A stretch of 64,000 bases of DNA. Source: an uncultured Bacteroidales bacterium (lineage in GTDB: Bacteria; Bacteroidota; Bacteroidia; Bacteroidales; P3). Shown here piece by piece: positions 1-7,511 of the stretch. A model generated the notes under the pieces. The model did not search any database, was not told the origin of the DNA, and saw nothing but the letters and a program-made list of their open reading frames with translations. Within the stretch, counting starts at the first letter, position 1. Each line of letters opens with the position of its first letter. The position numbers were made by a program, and so were the translations under genes. The stretch covers positions 1 through 64,000 of the forward strand of contig CALDHX010000011.1 of the NCBI GenBank assembly GCA_937901525.1, in the 5' to 3' direction.

Positions 1-113
1 ATTGCAAAAGTACTACCTTTTTCTTTTCTACCAAACTTTTTATGCTCTTTTTTTTACCACCCTCCCGTAAATAACTGAATATCACTAAGAAAAATTTTAA
101 CGAATTTATCAAT

Positions 114-147
114 AAAAAAAGCAATTCCTTGAAAGAAATCGCTTTTT
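114..147 (-). terminator. Hairpin terminator after the BspA-like gene
   Basis: A-rich and T-rich arms flank GCAATT and AATCGC, giving a 7-bp stem plus a short extension past one mismatch. It ends in a T run on the minus strand, 25 bp beyond the stop of the gene at 172-1956. Bases 1-113 are AT-rich and show no gene or recognised motif. Confidence 0.5.
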
Positions 148-171
148 ATGACTATTTATTAAGGTTTTTTA

Positions 172-1956
172 TTAGTTTATTATTATTTTTTGCGTGATAT
201 TTTTTTCATTATTTATCATTTTCAAATAATAAATTCCTGCTGGAAGAGTTTCAAGTTTAATTGAATTAGTATTAAAAAAACGCAAAACTTCATTACCTTG
301 TTGATTAATCACTTTAATTTCTTCTATCACTTGATTAAAATACACATTACCCTTTGTTGGATTCGGAAAACAAATAACATCTACTATTTCTTCTACATCT
401 TCAATAGAAACATTAATATATAAATGTAAAGTAACTACACTATCACAACCATTTTCAGCAGTAAAAATTTGCGTATAAGTCCCTGCTTCATTTACATTAA
501 ATCCGTTTTCCGTATAAATTTCACCTTCATTAATAGTAGCCGTGATAATCTCATTAATTGAAGTCTCTTCAATTATTATACTATTAAACATAGGATCCCA
601 ATAGTAATTCCAATTAGTAGACATATAATTATTCATTGTACCACAAGGGACAATCAAAGTATCAATATCATAAGAAAAAACATTTTGTCCCAATGTTGGA
701 GGTGTTGTTGCTAATGTTTTTACAAAGTTGAGATTTTCACAAAAGGAAAAAGCGTCAGAACAAATAGAAGCGACCTTTTTACCCACAACAAGAGAAGTTA
801 ATTCAGTGCAATCATCGAACAATACATCTATAGATGTTACATTATTACCTATTATTATAGAAGATATTCTACAACAATTATCAAAAGCGATTCCAGCAAT
901 TGAAGTAACAGGATAATTAACTCCTGCATATTCTATACTATCAAAGACAACTACCTCTCCACTTTTGTTATCATCACAATCAATAACAGCCATCTCTTCA
1001 AGTGGAGCAGTATAAGATTGATTTTGCAGATAAAAAGTTATAAGCCCTCCTATATGATAAAAAGAATAATCGCCAACAGTTAATTGCAAATCTGCCGAAT
1101 AAGTTAATCCATTAATATATTTTATTCCCACATTATAAAAAGCCGTTGAATCAATTTCAGCATTATCAGGTAAATACACAACAGAAAGCTCATTACAATT
1201 AGAAAAAGCATACTTCCCTATATACGACACATCTTGAGGAATATCAATATTAGTTAAACTTTTACAATTATAAAAAGTATAATTTCCAAGATTTAGGAGA
1301 TTTTGGGGAAGATTTATTGAAGTTAACGCTGTACAACCCACGAACATTCCATCTATCTCCAAACCTTCCGATGAAGCAAACGATGTTATTTGACTACCTT
1401 CTTCAAAAACGACATCGACCAAATTAGTACAATAAGCAAAAGCACCTTTTCCAAGATAATTCACAGTAGAAGGAATAAAAATAGAAGTAAAACGTGGATT
1501 ACTATTTAAAAAACTATATTCAGTTCCTGCAAAAGCATAATCCCCAACACGAGTAACACCATAGGGTATTGAAATAGAATCCAAAGAACCACAACGACTA
1601 AAAGCCTTGTTGCCAATACTCACAAGACTCTCAGGAAGAGCCACAGAACTCAAACTTCCACAACAATAAAAAGCCTTATCCCCAATATTTACCACTCCCT
1701 CTGGAATAGTAATAGATATAAGGTTTAATCTATATTGAAATGCGTCATTTCCAATAGATGTAACATTATAATTAACGCCCTCATAATTTACACTTGCAGG
1801 AATATTAACTACTATCGCAGAAGTATCACAAGCAATAACTTCCACATTATTATTTGTCTTTACTTGATAAGTCAAATCACCTATCACGAACTGGTTTTGT
1901 GCAAAAATAATATTCACAAACACTAAACTGCAAATAAAAAATAAAATTCTATTCAT
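172..1956 (-). CDS. BspA-like leucine-rich repeat protein with T9SS C-terminal sorting domain
   Basis: 594 residues. An N-terminal signal peptide of about 19 residues ends near FAQN. Tandem LRR_5 (Treponema/BspA type) repeats of about 23 residues follow, with units such as IPEGVVNIGDKAF, LPESLVSIGNKAF and IPYGVTRVGDYAF, in two blocks around residues 45-280 and 340-430. The last 70 residues form a T9SS type A sorting domain: an FPNPTKGNVYF start, then LPAGIYYLKM, ending in a KIIIN tail. The family is exported across the outer membrane, then cleaved and anchored or released; BspA relatives bind host proteins or other cells. The ligand cannot be read from sequence. It is single-gene, with hairpins on both sides. 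A second protein of the same design is at 60400-63588. Confidence 0.85.
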   Translation of the reverse strand: MNRILFFICSLVFVNIIFAQNQFVIGDLTYQVKTNNNVEVIACDTSAIVVNIPASVNYEGVNYNVTSIGNDAFQYRLNLISITIPEGVVNIGDKAFYCCGSLSSVALPESLVSIGNKAFSRCGSLDSISIPYGVTRVGDYAFAGTEYSFLNSNPRFTSIFIPSTVNYLGKGAFAYCTNLVDVVFEEGSQITSFASSEGLEIDGMFVGCTALTSINLPQNLLNLGNYTFYNCKSLTNIDIPQDVSYIGKYAFSNCNELSVVYLPDNAEIDSTAFYNVGIKYINGLTYSADLQLTVGDYSFYHIGGLITFYLQNQSYTAPLEEMAVIDCDDNKSGEVVVFDSIEYAGVNYPVTSIAGIAFDNCCRISSIIIGNNVTSIDVLFDDCTELTSLVVGKKVASICSDAFSFCENLNFVKTLATTPPTLGQNVFSYDIDTLIVPCGTMNNYMSTNWNYYWDPMFNSIIIEETSINEIITATINEGEIYTENGFNVNEAGTYTQIFTAENGCDSVVTLHLYINVSIEDVEEIVDVICFPNPTKGNVYFNQVIEEIKVINQQGNEVLRFFNTNSIKLETLPAGIYYLKMINNEKNITQKIIIN

Positions 1957-2044
1957 ATCAATTTTTTTTATTGTTTCTATATTATTATAGACAATTTGAG
2001 ATGTCGTTTTGTTACATTTTGTTAGTTTTTTTTACTTTTAATAT

Positions 2045-2093
2045 AAAAAAAGACAGAAAGTCTGTTTTTAAGCAAACTTTCTGTCTTTTTTTT
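2045..2093 (-). terminator. Strong terminator after yebC
   Basis: A 15-bp perfect stem (AAAAAGACAGAAAGT with its complement) closes a loop of about 14 nt, followed by a T run on the minus strand. It lies 15 bp past the yebC stop. T-rich flanks on both sides could let it work in both directions. Confidence 0.8.
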
Positions 2094-2107
2094 AAATATT
2101 AAAAAAC

Positions 2108-2818
2108 TTATTTCATATTATGAAAAACATTGACAACATCATCATCTTCTTCTAATTTTGCAATTAGCTTTTCAACTTCTTGTTGTTGTTCTTCATTCAA
2201 TTCTTTTAAATCATTTGGTATTCGTTCAAATTTAAAAGTTTTTATCTCAAAATTATTTTCTTCCAAATACTTTTGTATTGGACCAAATGATGCAAAATCA
2301 GCGTAGATAAAAATTTCTCCTTCGTCTGCAAAGCATTCTTCCACTCCATAATCAATTAATTCCAGTTCTAACTCTTCTAAATCTAACCCATCTTTCATCG
2401 CTACTTTAAAATTACATTTTCTTTCAAAAAGAAAATCTGTCATTCCACTTGTTCCGAGCGATCCACTGCAACGATTAAAAGCAGCTCTCACGTTTGCCAC
2501 AGTTCTTGTAGGGTTATCTGTTGCAGTTTCCACTACTACTGCCACTCCATGTGCAGCATATCCTTCATAAACCACTTCTTTGTAATCTGCCGTATCTTTT
2601 GAGGTAGCTCTTTTAATAGCTCTCTCCACATTATCTTTCGGCATATTTTCAGTCCTAGCAGTTTGTATTAACAATCTAAGGCGTGAGTTAGCGCTTGGGT
2701 CGGCTCCTCCTGCTTTTACCGCCATTTCTATTTCTTTTCCAAGACGAGTAAAAGTTCTCGCCATATTTCCCCAACGTTTTAGCTTTCTTGCTTTACGATA
2801 TTCAAAGGCTCTTCCCAT
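2108..2818 (-). CDS. yebC: YebC/PmpR (TACO1) family protein
   Basis: 236 residues from the ATG at 2818; an upstream in-frame ATG at 2869 adds 17 residues that do not belong to the family. It starts MGRAFEYRKARKLKRWGNMA and continues with ARTFTRLGKEI, the typical YebC beginning. Later come the conserved GYAAHGVAVVVET and TDNPTRTVANVRAAF segments and an acidic C-terminal third. Classically annotated as a DNA-binding regulator; some family members (TACO1, YebC2) are reported to help ribosomes through difficult sequences. Monocistronic, with a strong terminator downstream. The -7 element at 2870-2877 points the other way, to the next gene. Confidence 0.9.
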   Translation of the reverse strand: MGRAFEYRKARKLKRWGNMARTFTRLGKEIEMAVKAGGADPSANSRLRLLIQTARTENMPKDNVERAIKRATSKDTADYKEVVYEGYAAHGVAVVVETATDNPTRTVANVRAAFNRCSGSLGTSGMTDFLFERKCNFKVAMKDGLDLEELELELIDYGVEECFADEGEIFIYADFASFGPIQKYLEENNFEIKTFKFERIPNDLKELNEEQQQEVEKLIAKLEEDDDVVNVFHNMK

Positions 2819-2869
2819 TATTTTAGTATTTTTAATTGTTTCAAATGGCAAAATTACAAATATTTTCAT

Positions 2870-2877
2870 TATCTTTG
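2870..2877 (+). promoter_or_regulatory. Bacteroidota -7 element TATCTTTG
   Basis: Exact TAnnTTTG match 27 bp upstream of the ATG at 2904. It supports that start over the ATG at 2886. No clear -33 TTTG at the usual distance. Confidence 0.6.
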
Positions 2878-2903
2878 CACTTTAAATGCTAATTTATAGA
2901 GTT

Positions 2904-3701
2904 ATGAATAGAAAATTAATTGTTTTTTTATGTCTTTTTATGAGTTATTGTCTTGTTGCTATGGCTCAAAAACCTAATTTATACAAAATAACAGAAGAAA
3001 ATGTTACATTTGGTATTCCAAGCGGTTGGATAGCTTCTAAAACCGGTAAAAAATTGGGAGATTTTGGTATTAGAGCGAAAGAAGAAAATGGAATAAAATT
3101 CGTAGAAATCAATTGCACTAAAAGAGTTATTGAGCCTGTTACAAGATTAACATCTATTGCATCTAAAAGAAGCGAAAGAGAAGGTTTTGAATACATGTTG
3201 ATTGACCAAGTTAAAGAAGTTAAATTTAATAATAAGAAAGCAAAATTATTATCTTTCACAAATACCCATTTAACCGAAGCTTCTATTGGTGGAATTTATG
3301 GATTAGTTGATGAAGGTTACACCTATACTATTGAATTTTATAGCGAAGATAACCCAGAAGCAAATGCTTTAATAAAAACAATTTTAAATTCTATTGAGAT
3401 TGAAAAACCTTTAACTGAACCTAATATCGTAATTTTAGAAGACGACTTCACTCCTGAGGATTGGTACGAATCAGAAGCAATGAAAGAAGAAGCCGAACAA
3501 TTGAAAGTTGAGCAAGAAAAAGCGAAAGCGGACAAAGAAAAAGCGAAAGCAGAAAAAGAAAAAAAGAAAATAGAAAAAAAGAAGAAAAAATCCGAAAAGA
3601 AAGTAAAAAAATCGGACAAGAAAAAAAAGGATAACTTCTTTAAGAGAGCCACTTCCATTTTTAAAAAGAAAAATAAAAAAGTTGTAGGAGAGTCTAATTA
3701 G
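2904..3701 (+). CDS. Exported protein with Lys-rich coiled-coil tail
   Basis: 265 residues from the ATG at 2904 (MNRKLIVFLC); the ATG at 2886 would only add six residues and lies close to the -7 element. The signal peptide ends near VAMAQ. Residues about 20-170 look like one compact domain, starting VTFGIPSGW, loosely like PsbP/Mog1-type exported domains, but I do not recognise the family. Residues about 190-265 are extremely Lys/Glu rich, with EKAKADKEKAKAEKEKKK-type repeats and several runs of four or five lysines, predicting a charged coiled coil. The next gene starts 9 bp downstream, so the two probably form an operon. Function unknown. Confidence 0.75.
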   Translation: MNRKLIVFLCLFMSYCLVAMAQKPNLYKITEENVTFGIPSGWIASKTGKKLGDFGIRAKEENGIKFVEINCTKRVIEPVTRLTSIASKRSEREGFEYMLIDQVKEVKFNNKKAKLLSFTNTHLTEASIGGIYGLVDEGYTYTIEFYSEDNPEANALIKTILNSIEIEKPLTEPNIVILEDDFTPEDWYESEAMKEEAEQLKVEQEKAKADKEKAKAEKEKKKIEKKKKKSEKKVKKSDKKKKDNFFKRATSIFKKKNKKVVGESN

Positions 3702-3709
3702 TAAATTAA

Positions 3710-4879
3710 ATGCGTCAGATTATTTTTTTTCTAATAATAATTTGGAGTTTTACTGCAACTGCTCAACTATCCCCTAACGAACTACGTTTTAATCTTTACA
3801 ATTATAATTTTTTTGTAAACAATGAATATAAAGGCAATAGAGTGTCAGGATACACTCTACCTGGTTTTCGCCTTACTCCTACAATTTCTTATTCTTTAAA
3901 CGACAAAATTTTAATTGAAGGAGGCGCAAGTCTTCTACATTATTGGGGCGCAAGCAAATATCCTAATATAGTTTTTAGCAATCTTCCCTCTTGGGCAGCA
4001 GAACAATATCAAAGCGGTGTACATGCAGTTCCTTTTTTTAGAGCAGTGTGGCATATTAGCAATAAAGTAAGATTTAGCTTTGGGAATATAGAATACAGCA
4101 ATTCTCATAATTTAATTGAGCCCTTATATAATATAGAAAACACTTTTAGTGGCGATCCTGAAATGGGTTTACAATTAAAAGTAAACACTAATTGGTTTAA
4201 AGGAGATTTATGGCTTAATTGGCAAACATTTATTTTTAACAATGATTATCATAATGAAACTTTTTGTTTAGGACTTTCAAGCGAAACCAAAATTATAAAC
4301 AAAGAAAAATTTACAATTTCTATACCTATTAACGCTTTGGTACAACACTTAGGAGGAGAAAACAACATAACCGACGTAAAAGTACATTCTTGGGTAAATA
4401 CTTCCTTAGGATTAAAAAGCAATATTACCTTTTCCAAAAATTTCAATCTTTATTTAGGAGGAGATTACTTAAAATACAAACAACTTTCGGGCAATATTAT
4501 GCCTTTCAAAGATGGATTTGCACAATTTTATTATATTGGTAGTAAATATAAAAACTTAAATATAAAGGTAGCTTATTTTGATAGCGAAGGTTTTGTTTCA
4601 CTTCTTGGCAGCCAACATTTTTGTAATTTCTCAAACAATACGCCTGGTTTAGTTTTTGACAGAGCCAATCAATTTTATGCAAGAATTGACTACGATTATC
4701 TCATAGAAAAAAGCTGCAAAGCTACATTTTATTGTCAAATTTGGAAACAAAACAAAATCACCGGTAACATTTCCTTACCCTCTTATTCAGAAAGAGTTGA
4801 AAGAGACGGTTTCTTTTCTTTTTCAATAGGAGCAATTCTACACCTCACTCCATCATTCCTATTAAAGAAATTTAATTAA
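3710..4879 (+). CDS. Predicted outer-membrane beta-barrel protein
   Basis: 389 residues. The signal peptide ends near TATAQ, followed by many alternating hydrophobic/polar strands with aromatic girdle residues, such as NFNLYLGGDYLKY and FSFSIGAILHL, the pattern of an outer-membrane barrel. No conserved porin or TonB motif was recognised. It follows the Lys-rich exported protein by 9 bp and is probably co-transcribed with it. Its stop overlaps the stop of the convergent gene at 4876 within the palindrome TTAA, so the two transcripts have no terminator between them. Substrate unknown. Confidence 0.65.
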   Translation: MRQIIFFLIIIWSFTATAQLSPNELRFNLYNYNFFVNNEYKGNRVSGYTLPGFRLTPTISYSLNDKILIEGGASLLHYWGASKYPNIVFSNLPSWAAEQYQSGVHAVPFFRAVWHISNKVRFSFGNIEYSNSHNLIEPLYNIENTFSGDPEMGLQLKVNTNWFKGDLWLNWQTFIFNNDYHNETFCLGLSSETKIINKEKFTISIPINALVQHLGGENNITDVKVHSWVNTSLGLKSNITFSKNFNLYLGGDYLKYKQLSGNIMPFKDGFAQFYYIGSKYKNLNIKVAYFDSEGFVSLLGSQHFCNFSNNTPGLVFDRANQFYARIDYDYLIEKSCKATFYCQIWKQNKITGNISLPSYSERVERDGFFSFSIGAILHLTPSFLLKKFN

Positions 4880-5367
4880 TGAAGCGGAGGAAGAGTACCC
4901 GCATCTTCTTGTCTATGATTACAAGTTGGGCGACAAATAAAAATTTGAGCGAATAGTTTATCTAAGGCAGGTATTTGCGAAGGAGTCAAAATAGATTTTA
5001 TTTCATTATATTGATTTACTGAAATATGAAGAAGCTTAGCTTGATAGATTGATATTTTTTCTTCTATTTGTCTTATCTTCACAGTATCTTGTTTTTCTTG
5101 CATTAGACTTCTCATAAGATACTCTTGACTCACATGAAGACTATCTGCAATCAAAATAGCTTGTTGTTGATATGTCTTTTTTATCCTTTCATATTGCTGT
5201 TTCTGTTCTTCATTTAAAGAAATTGTATTAGACAAATAACAATCAGTATTATTACAAACCTCATGATTGCAAGTAGTTTTATCCTTTTTACCATAAAACA
5301 AAAACAAATTCACTCCTGTTAAAACAACTAATACAGCTATTTCTATTATCAATATTTTCTTATTCAT
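4876..5367 (-). CDS. Spy/CpxP/CnrX-like periplasmic metal-stress sensor, membrane anchored
   Basis: 163 residues. One N-terminal membrane segment (residues about 5-24, IAVLVVLTGVNLFLFY), then a Cys-rich stretch (CNHEVCNNTDCYL). A long helical region follows with an LNEEQKQQYERIKKTY segment and a later ILTPSQIPALDKL segment; these match the LTxxQ motif that marks Spy/CpxP/CnrX relatives. The C-terminus adds CRPTCNH and a final His. In CnrYXH-like systems such a protein senses metal in the periplasm and controls an anti-sigma factor. It is the last gene of the sigma-factor operon, 3 bp after the previous gene. Which metal is sensed is unknown. Confidence 0.65.
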   Translation of the reverse strand: MNKKILIIEIAVLVVLTGVNLFLFYGKKDKTTCNHEVCNNTDCYLSNTISLNEEQKQQYERIKKTYQQQAILIADSLHVSQEYLMRSLMQEKQDTVKIRQIEEKISIYQAKLLHISVNQYNEIKSILTPSQIPALDKLFAQIFICRPTCNHRQEDAGTLPPLH

Positions 5368-5370
5368 AAC

Positions 5371-5661
5371 TTATTCAAATAGAATTGTTGGATAATAGTT
5401 AGTTAATATATCAAAATAATTTTCCTCTGCAAATTGTTCAAAAGAAGTCTCTTGCAAAGTAGCTTCTTGATTTTTGGTTTGCAAAAAAAGATTAAACGAA
5501 AACACAAACACAAGCACTAAACTTATAATTTGCAAGCTATGCAATAAAGCAAAACTATTAGAAGAGTTTGTTTTCTCTTTTAACTTACTTTGCAAGCGTG
5601 TAAAAGCAAATGGATTTGTTTGTTTTTGTTTATCCTTTTCTATTATTTGTTCTATTTTCAT
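5371..5661 (-). CDS. Small single-pass membrane protein, candidate anti-sigma factor
   Basis: 96 residues. The basic, polar N-terminus (about 40 residues, MKIEQIIEKDKQKQTNPFAF) is followed by one membrane segment (LQIISLVLVFVFSFNLFL). A short acidic, aromatic tail lies on the far side. The size, topology and place between an ECF sigma gene and a sensor-like gene match small anti-sigma factors such as CnrY, but there is no sequence motif to prove it. It starts 9 bp after the sigma stop and ends 3 bp before the sensor gene. Confidence 0.55.
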   Translation of the reverse strand: MKIEQIIEKDKQKQTNPFAFTRLQSKLKEKTNSSNSFALLHSLQIISLVLVFVFSFNLFLQTKNQEATLQETSFEQFAEENYFDILTNYYPTILFE

Positions 5662-5670
5662 ATTTTTATT

Positions 5671-6225
5671 TTACTTAAAAAGTTCTTTATCTATTGTTTC
5701 TATATATTTTTGTATTGATTTTCTGGCTCTATGCACAAGCACCTCTACTGATTGCAGAGAACAATTCATTATTTCTGCAATTTCTTTTTGTGCAAGCTGA
5801 TCGTATGAGTAGAGAATGAATGCTTTTTTTTGTTTTGTTGGCAGTTTTTCAATAGCTTGATGCAGGTAAGTAGTGTATTGTTTTTCTTTTATTGACCAAT
5901 CAGATTGTTCAGGAGAATTTACCGTTATCGCCTTACTATCTTCCGTTGAGAAAAAACGTCTTAGCTTATTTTTTTTTGTTTGATTTATTGTTTTGTTTAC
6001 AGCTATTCTATATATCCAAGTTGATAATTGAGAATTGCCTTTAAATTTATTAATAGAGCGATAGATTTCCAAAAAGACTTCTTGCGTAAGGTCTTCTGCC
6101 TCTTCTCTATTATGAAGCATTGCATAGGTAAGATTAATTATTTTTAATTGATACCTATTGAATAGTTCTTCAAAAGCTGATTGATCGCCTTGAATTATTC
6201 TGCAAATTAACTCTTCTTCGCTCAT
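5671..6225 (-). CDS. ECF-type RNA polymerase sigma factor
   Basis: 184 residues from the ATG at 6225 (MSEEELICRIIQGDQSAFEE). The longer start at 6243 would sit inside the hairpin at 6232-6266. Sigma region 2 (residues about 8-85) has the helix NREEAEDLTQEVFLEIYRSI and the STWIYRIAVN segment. Region 4 (about 125-178) contains LPTKQKKAFILYSYDQLAQK and a helix-turn-helix ending QSVEVLVHRARKS. No extra C-terminal domain. It heads a three-gene operon with a membrane protein and a metal-sensor-like protein. I see no -7 element directly upstream, so it probably depends on read-through from the His-rich gene. Confidence 0.9.
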   Translation of the reverse strand: MSEEELICRIIQGDQSAFEELFNRYQLKIINLTYAMLHNREEAEDLTQEVFLEIYRSINKFKGNSQLSTWIYRIAVNKTINQTKKNKLRRFFSTEDSKAITVNSPEQSDWSIKEKQYTTYLHQAIEKLPTKQKKAFILYSYDQLAQKEIAEIMNCSLQSVEVLVHRARKSIQKYIETIDKELFK

Positions 6226-6231
6226 AGTTAA

Positions 6232-6266
6232 AAATAGAAGCAAGCAAAAAAGCTTACTTCTATTTA
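6232..6266 (-). terminator. Hairpin between the His-rich gene and the sigma gene
   Basis: AAATAGAAG and AAGC pair with GCTT and CTTCTATTT around an A-rich loop. The hairpin lies 16 bp past the stop of the His-rich gene and immediately before the sigma ATG. It could act as a partial terminator, giving more His-rich protein than sigma factor from one transcript. Confidence 0.55.
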
Positions 6267-6282
6267 ATTTTACAAAGTTTTA

Positions 6283-6546
6283 TTATTTCTTTACTTCTGC
6301 TTTTTTGTGATGATCACATTTTCCTGTACATTTGTGATTTGCATCGTGTTTGTGATTACCATCACATTTGTGTGCTTTTACATCTGCTTTTTTATCAGCA
6401 GAAGTTTTTTTAAGATTTCCAGCTTTTTTGTCTTCACAACATTTGTGTGTTGTTTCTTTCTTTACTTCTGCTTTTTTAACCGGCTCTTGTGCCATTGTTA
6501 CGCCTGCAAATGTTAATGCAGCGATTAATACTACTAACTTTTTCAT
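6283..6546 (-). CDS. Exported His/Cys/Lys-rich metal-binding protein
   Basis: 87 residues. A signal peptide ends near VTMAQE. The mature part is almost only Lys, His, Cys, Asp and Ala, with the metal-ligand clusters THKCCEDKK, AHKCDGNHKHDANHKC and TGKCDHHKK. Such short His/Cys-rich periplasmic proteins bind copper, zinc or nickel. It lies directly upstream of the ECF sigma/sensor operon and has its own ECF-like promoter, so it is the likely main target and perhaps metal buffer of that system. Unusually for this window, it is preceded by a perfect Shine-Dalgarno. The metal is inferred from residue content only. Confidence 0.75.
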   Translation of the reverse strand: MKKLVVLIAALTFAGVTMAQEPVKKAEVKKETTHKCCEDKKAGNLKKTSADKKADVKAHKCDGNHKHDANHKCTGKCDHHKKAEVKK

Positions 6547-6554
6547 ATTTTTAT

Positions 6555-6560
6555 CTCCTT
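6555..6560 (-). promoter_or_regulatory. Shine-Dalgarno AAGGAG for the His-rich gene
   Basis: AAGGAG lies 8 nt upstream of the ATG at 6546, ideal spacing. Bacteroidota genes usually lack such a site, and I found no equally good one elsewhere in the window. Confidence 0.6.
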
Positions 6561-6581
6561 TTTTAATTTTTTTACTATCAT

Positions 6582-6610
6582 TTAGACATTTTATCTCTAC
6601 AATTATTACA
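6582..6610 (-). promoter_or_regulatory. Candidate ECF-sigma promoter
   Basis: On the minus strand TGTAA at 6606-6610 and TGTCTAA at 6582-6588 are separated by 17 nt, resembling ECF -35/-10 pairs (TGwAAC and CGTCTAA types). It sits about 36 bp upstream of the His-rich ATG, where no TAnnTTTG element is visible. Consistent with control by the adjacent sigma factor; inferred. Confidence 0.45.
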
Positions 6611-6629
6611 TTTTTTTGTAAAAAAAAGC

Positions 6630-6637
6630 TAACTTTG
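6630..6637 (+). promoter_or_regulatory. -7 element TAACTTTG
   Basis: Exact TAnnTTTG match 27 bp before the ATG at 6665, pointing away from the metal module. Confidence 0.55.
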
Positions 6638-6664
6638 CAACGTTTTTTTTAATACAAGATTGAA

Positions 6665-7393
6665 ATGTATAGATTTATAACGCTTTTTACATCATTATTG
6701 TTGTGCTTTTCTTGTGCGATTGCACAAAATTATGATTCACAATTCTCAAAGCCTATCGTTACAGAAGATGGGAAATTCTCTTATTATGAATTACCACCTA
6801 TAAAAACAACCTTAGGTGAAATCATATTTTTGGATAGAAACCTTGGAGCTTTATCCTCAGATGTTAATTCTACTGATTCTTGGGGTGATTTATATCAATG
6901 GGGACGTCAAACAGATGGTCATGAGAAAAGATTCTCTGATACAACCTTAGTTTTATCTAATAATTACGAAGCAGGACACGGCAAATTCATAGTTGATGAA
7001 AAGAAATCTAATGATTGGATGACAAATTCTGACGATGAGCTATGGCAAAGTGAAGACGGGCTAACAAATCCTTGCCCTTGTGGTTATAGAGTGCCTACCT
7101 CAGAAGAATGGAGAGCAATTTTAAACTTAGGCTTTGAAGTAAAAATCACAGAAGATGGTTATTATTATTTAAGCATTGCTGATGGTCAATTATTACTTCC
7201 AGCAGCTGGACTTAGAAATGCTTATAGTGGACATTTTATTCATATTGGCACAAGAGGATATTATTGGGCTGCAAATACAATTGCAAGAGGCACTTCATCT
7301 TGCATTGATTTCAACAGAGATGACCTTGTACCTAACATCACAACATACGGATTTAGAGCCTTCGGAAGAAGTGTTAGATGTGTAAAAGAATAA
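6665..7393 (+). CDS. Exported Fibrobacter-major-paralogous (FISUMP) domain protein
   Basis: 242 residues. A signal peptide ends near CAIAQN. The rest is one FISUMP domain: FLDRNLGA, WGDLYQWGRQTDGHE, a central CPCGYRVPTSEEW, and the terminal RGYYWAAN and GFRAFGRSVRCV segments. These domains are common in Bacteroidota surface proteins and resemble C-type-lectin/sulfatase-modifying folds. Their function is mostly unknown. There is no lipobox and no T9SS domain. Probably monocistronic, followed by the CAAAG array at 7430-7497. Confidence 0.8.
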   Translation: MYRFITLFTSLLLCFSCAIAQNYDSQFSKPIVTEDGKFSYYELPPIKTTLGEIIFLDRNLGALSSDVNSTDSWGDLYQWGRQTDGHEKRFSDTTLVLSNNYEAGHGKFIVDEKKSNDWMTNSDDELWQSEDGLTNPCPCGYRVPTSEEWRAILNLGFEVKITEDGYYYLSIADGQLLLPAAGLRNAYSGHFIHIGTRGYYWAANTIARGTSSCIDFNRDDLVPNITTYGFRAFGRSVRCVKE

Positions 7394-7429
7394 AAGAATA
7401 AATCCTTTGAAATAATCTCAAAAAAAAAT

Positions 7430-7497
7430 CAAAGATTTTTTCAAAAAAAGCAAAGAAAAATTTCAAAAAAGTAAAGAAATATTTTCAAAAATCAAAG
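7430..7497. repeat. 21-bp phased CTTTG array, locus A (four boxes)
   Basis: CAAAG boxes begin at 7430, 7451 and 7493, with TAAAG at 7472: three intervals of exactly 21 bp. The 16-bp spacers are A/T runs broken by TTTC or GAAA. Read on the minus strand, the order is CTTTG, CTTTA, CTTTG, CTTTG. It fills the gap between the FISUMP gene and the ABC exporter. Confidence 0.8.
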
Positions 7498-7511
7498 AAA
7501 AATTTTTCGCA

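Noticed and set aside
1..113. End of a gene entering the window
   Set aside because: Stops occur in all frames within a short distance and no recognisable protein sequence is seen.
3338..3658. Minus-strand reading frame rich in Phe and Ser
   Set aside because: Antisense of the Lys/Glu-rich tail of the gene at 2904-3701; AAA/GAA codons read backwards give TTT/TTC.
6307..6652. Cys/Phe-rich plus-strand reading frames
   Set aside because: Antisense of the Lys/His/Cys-rich metal protein; no start context.
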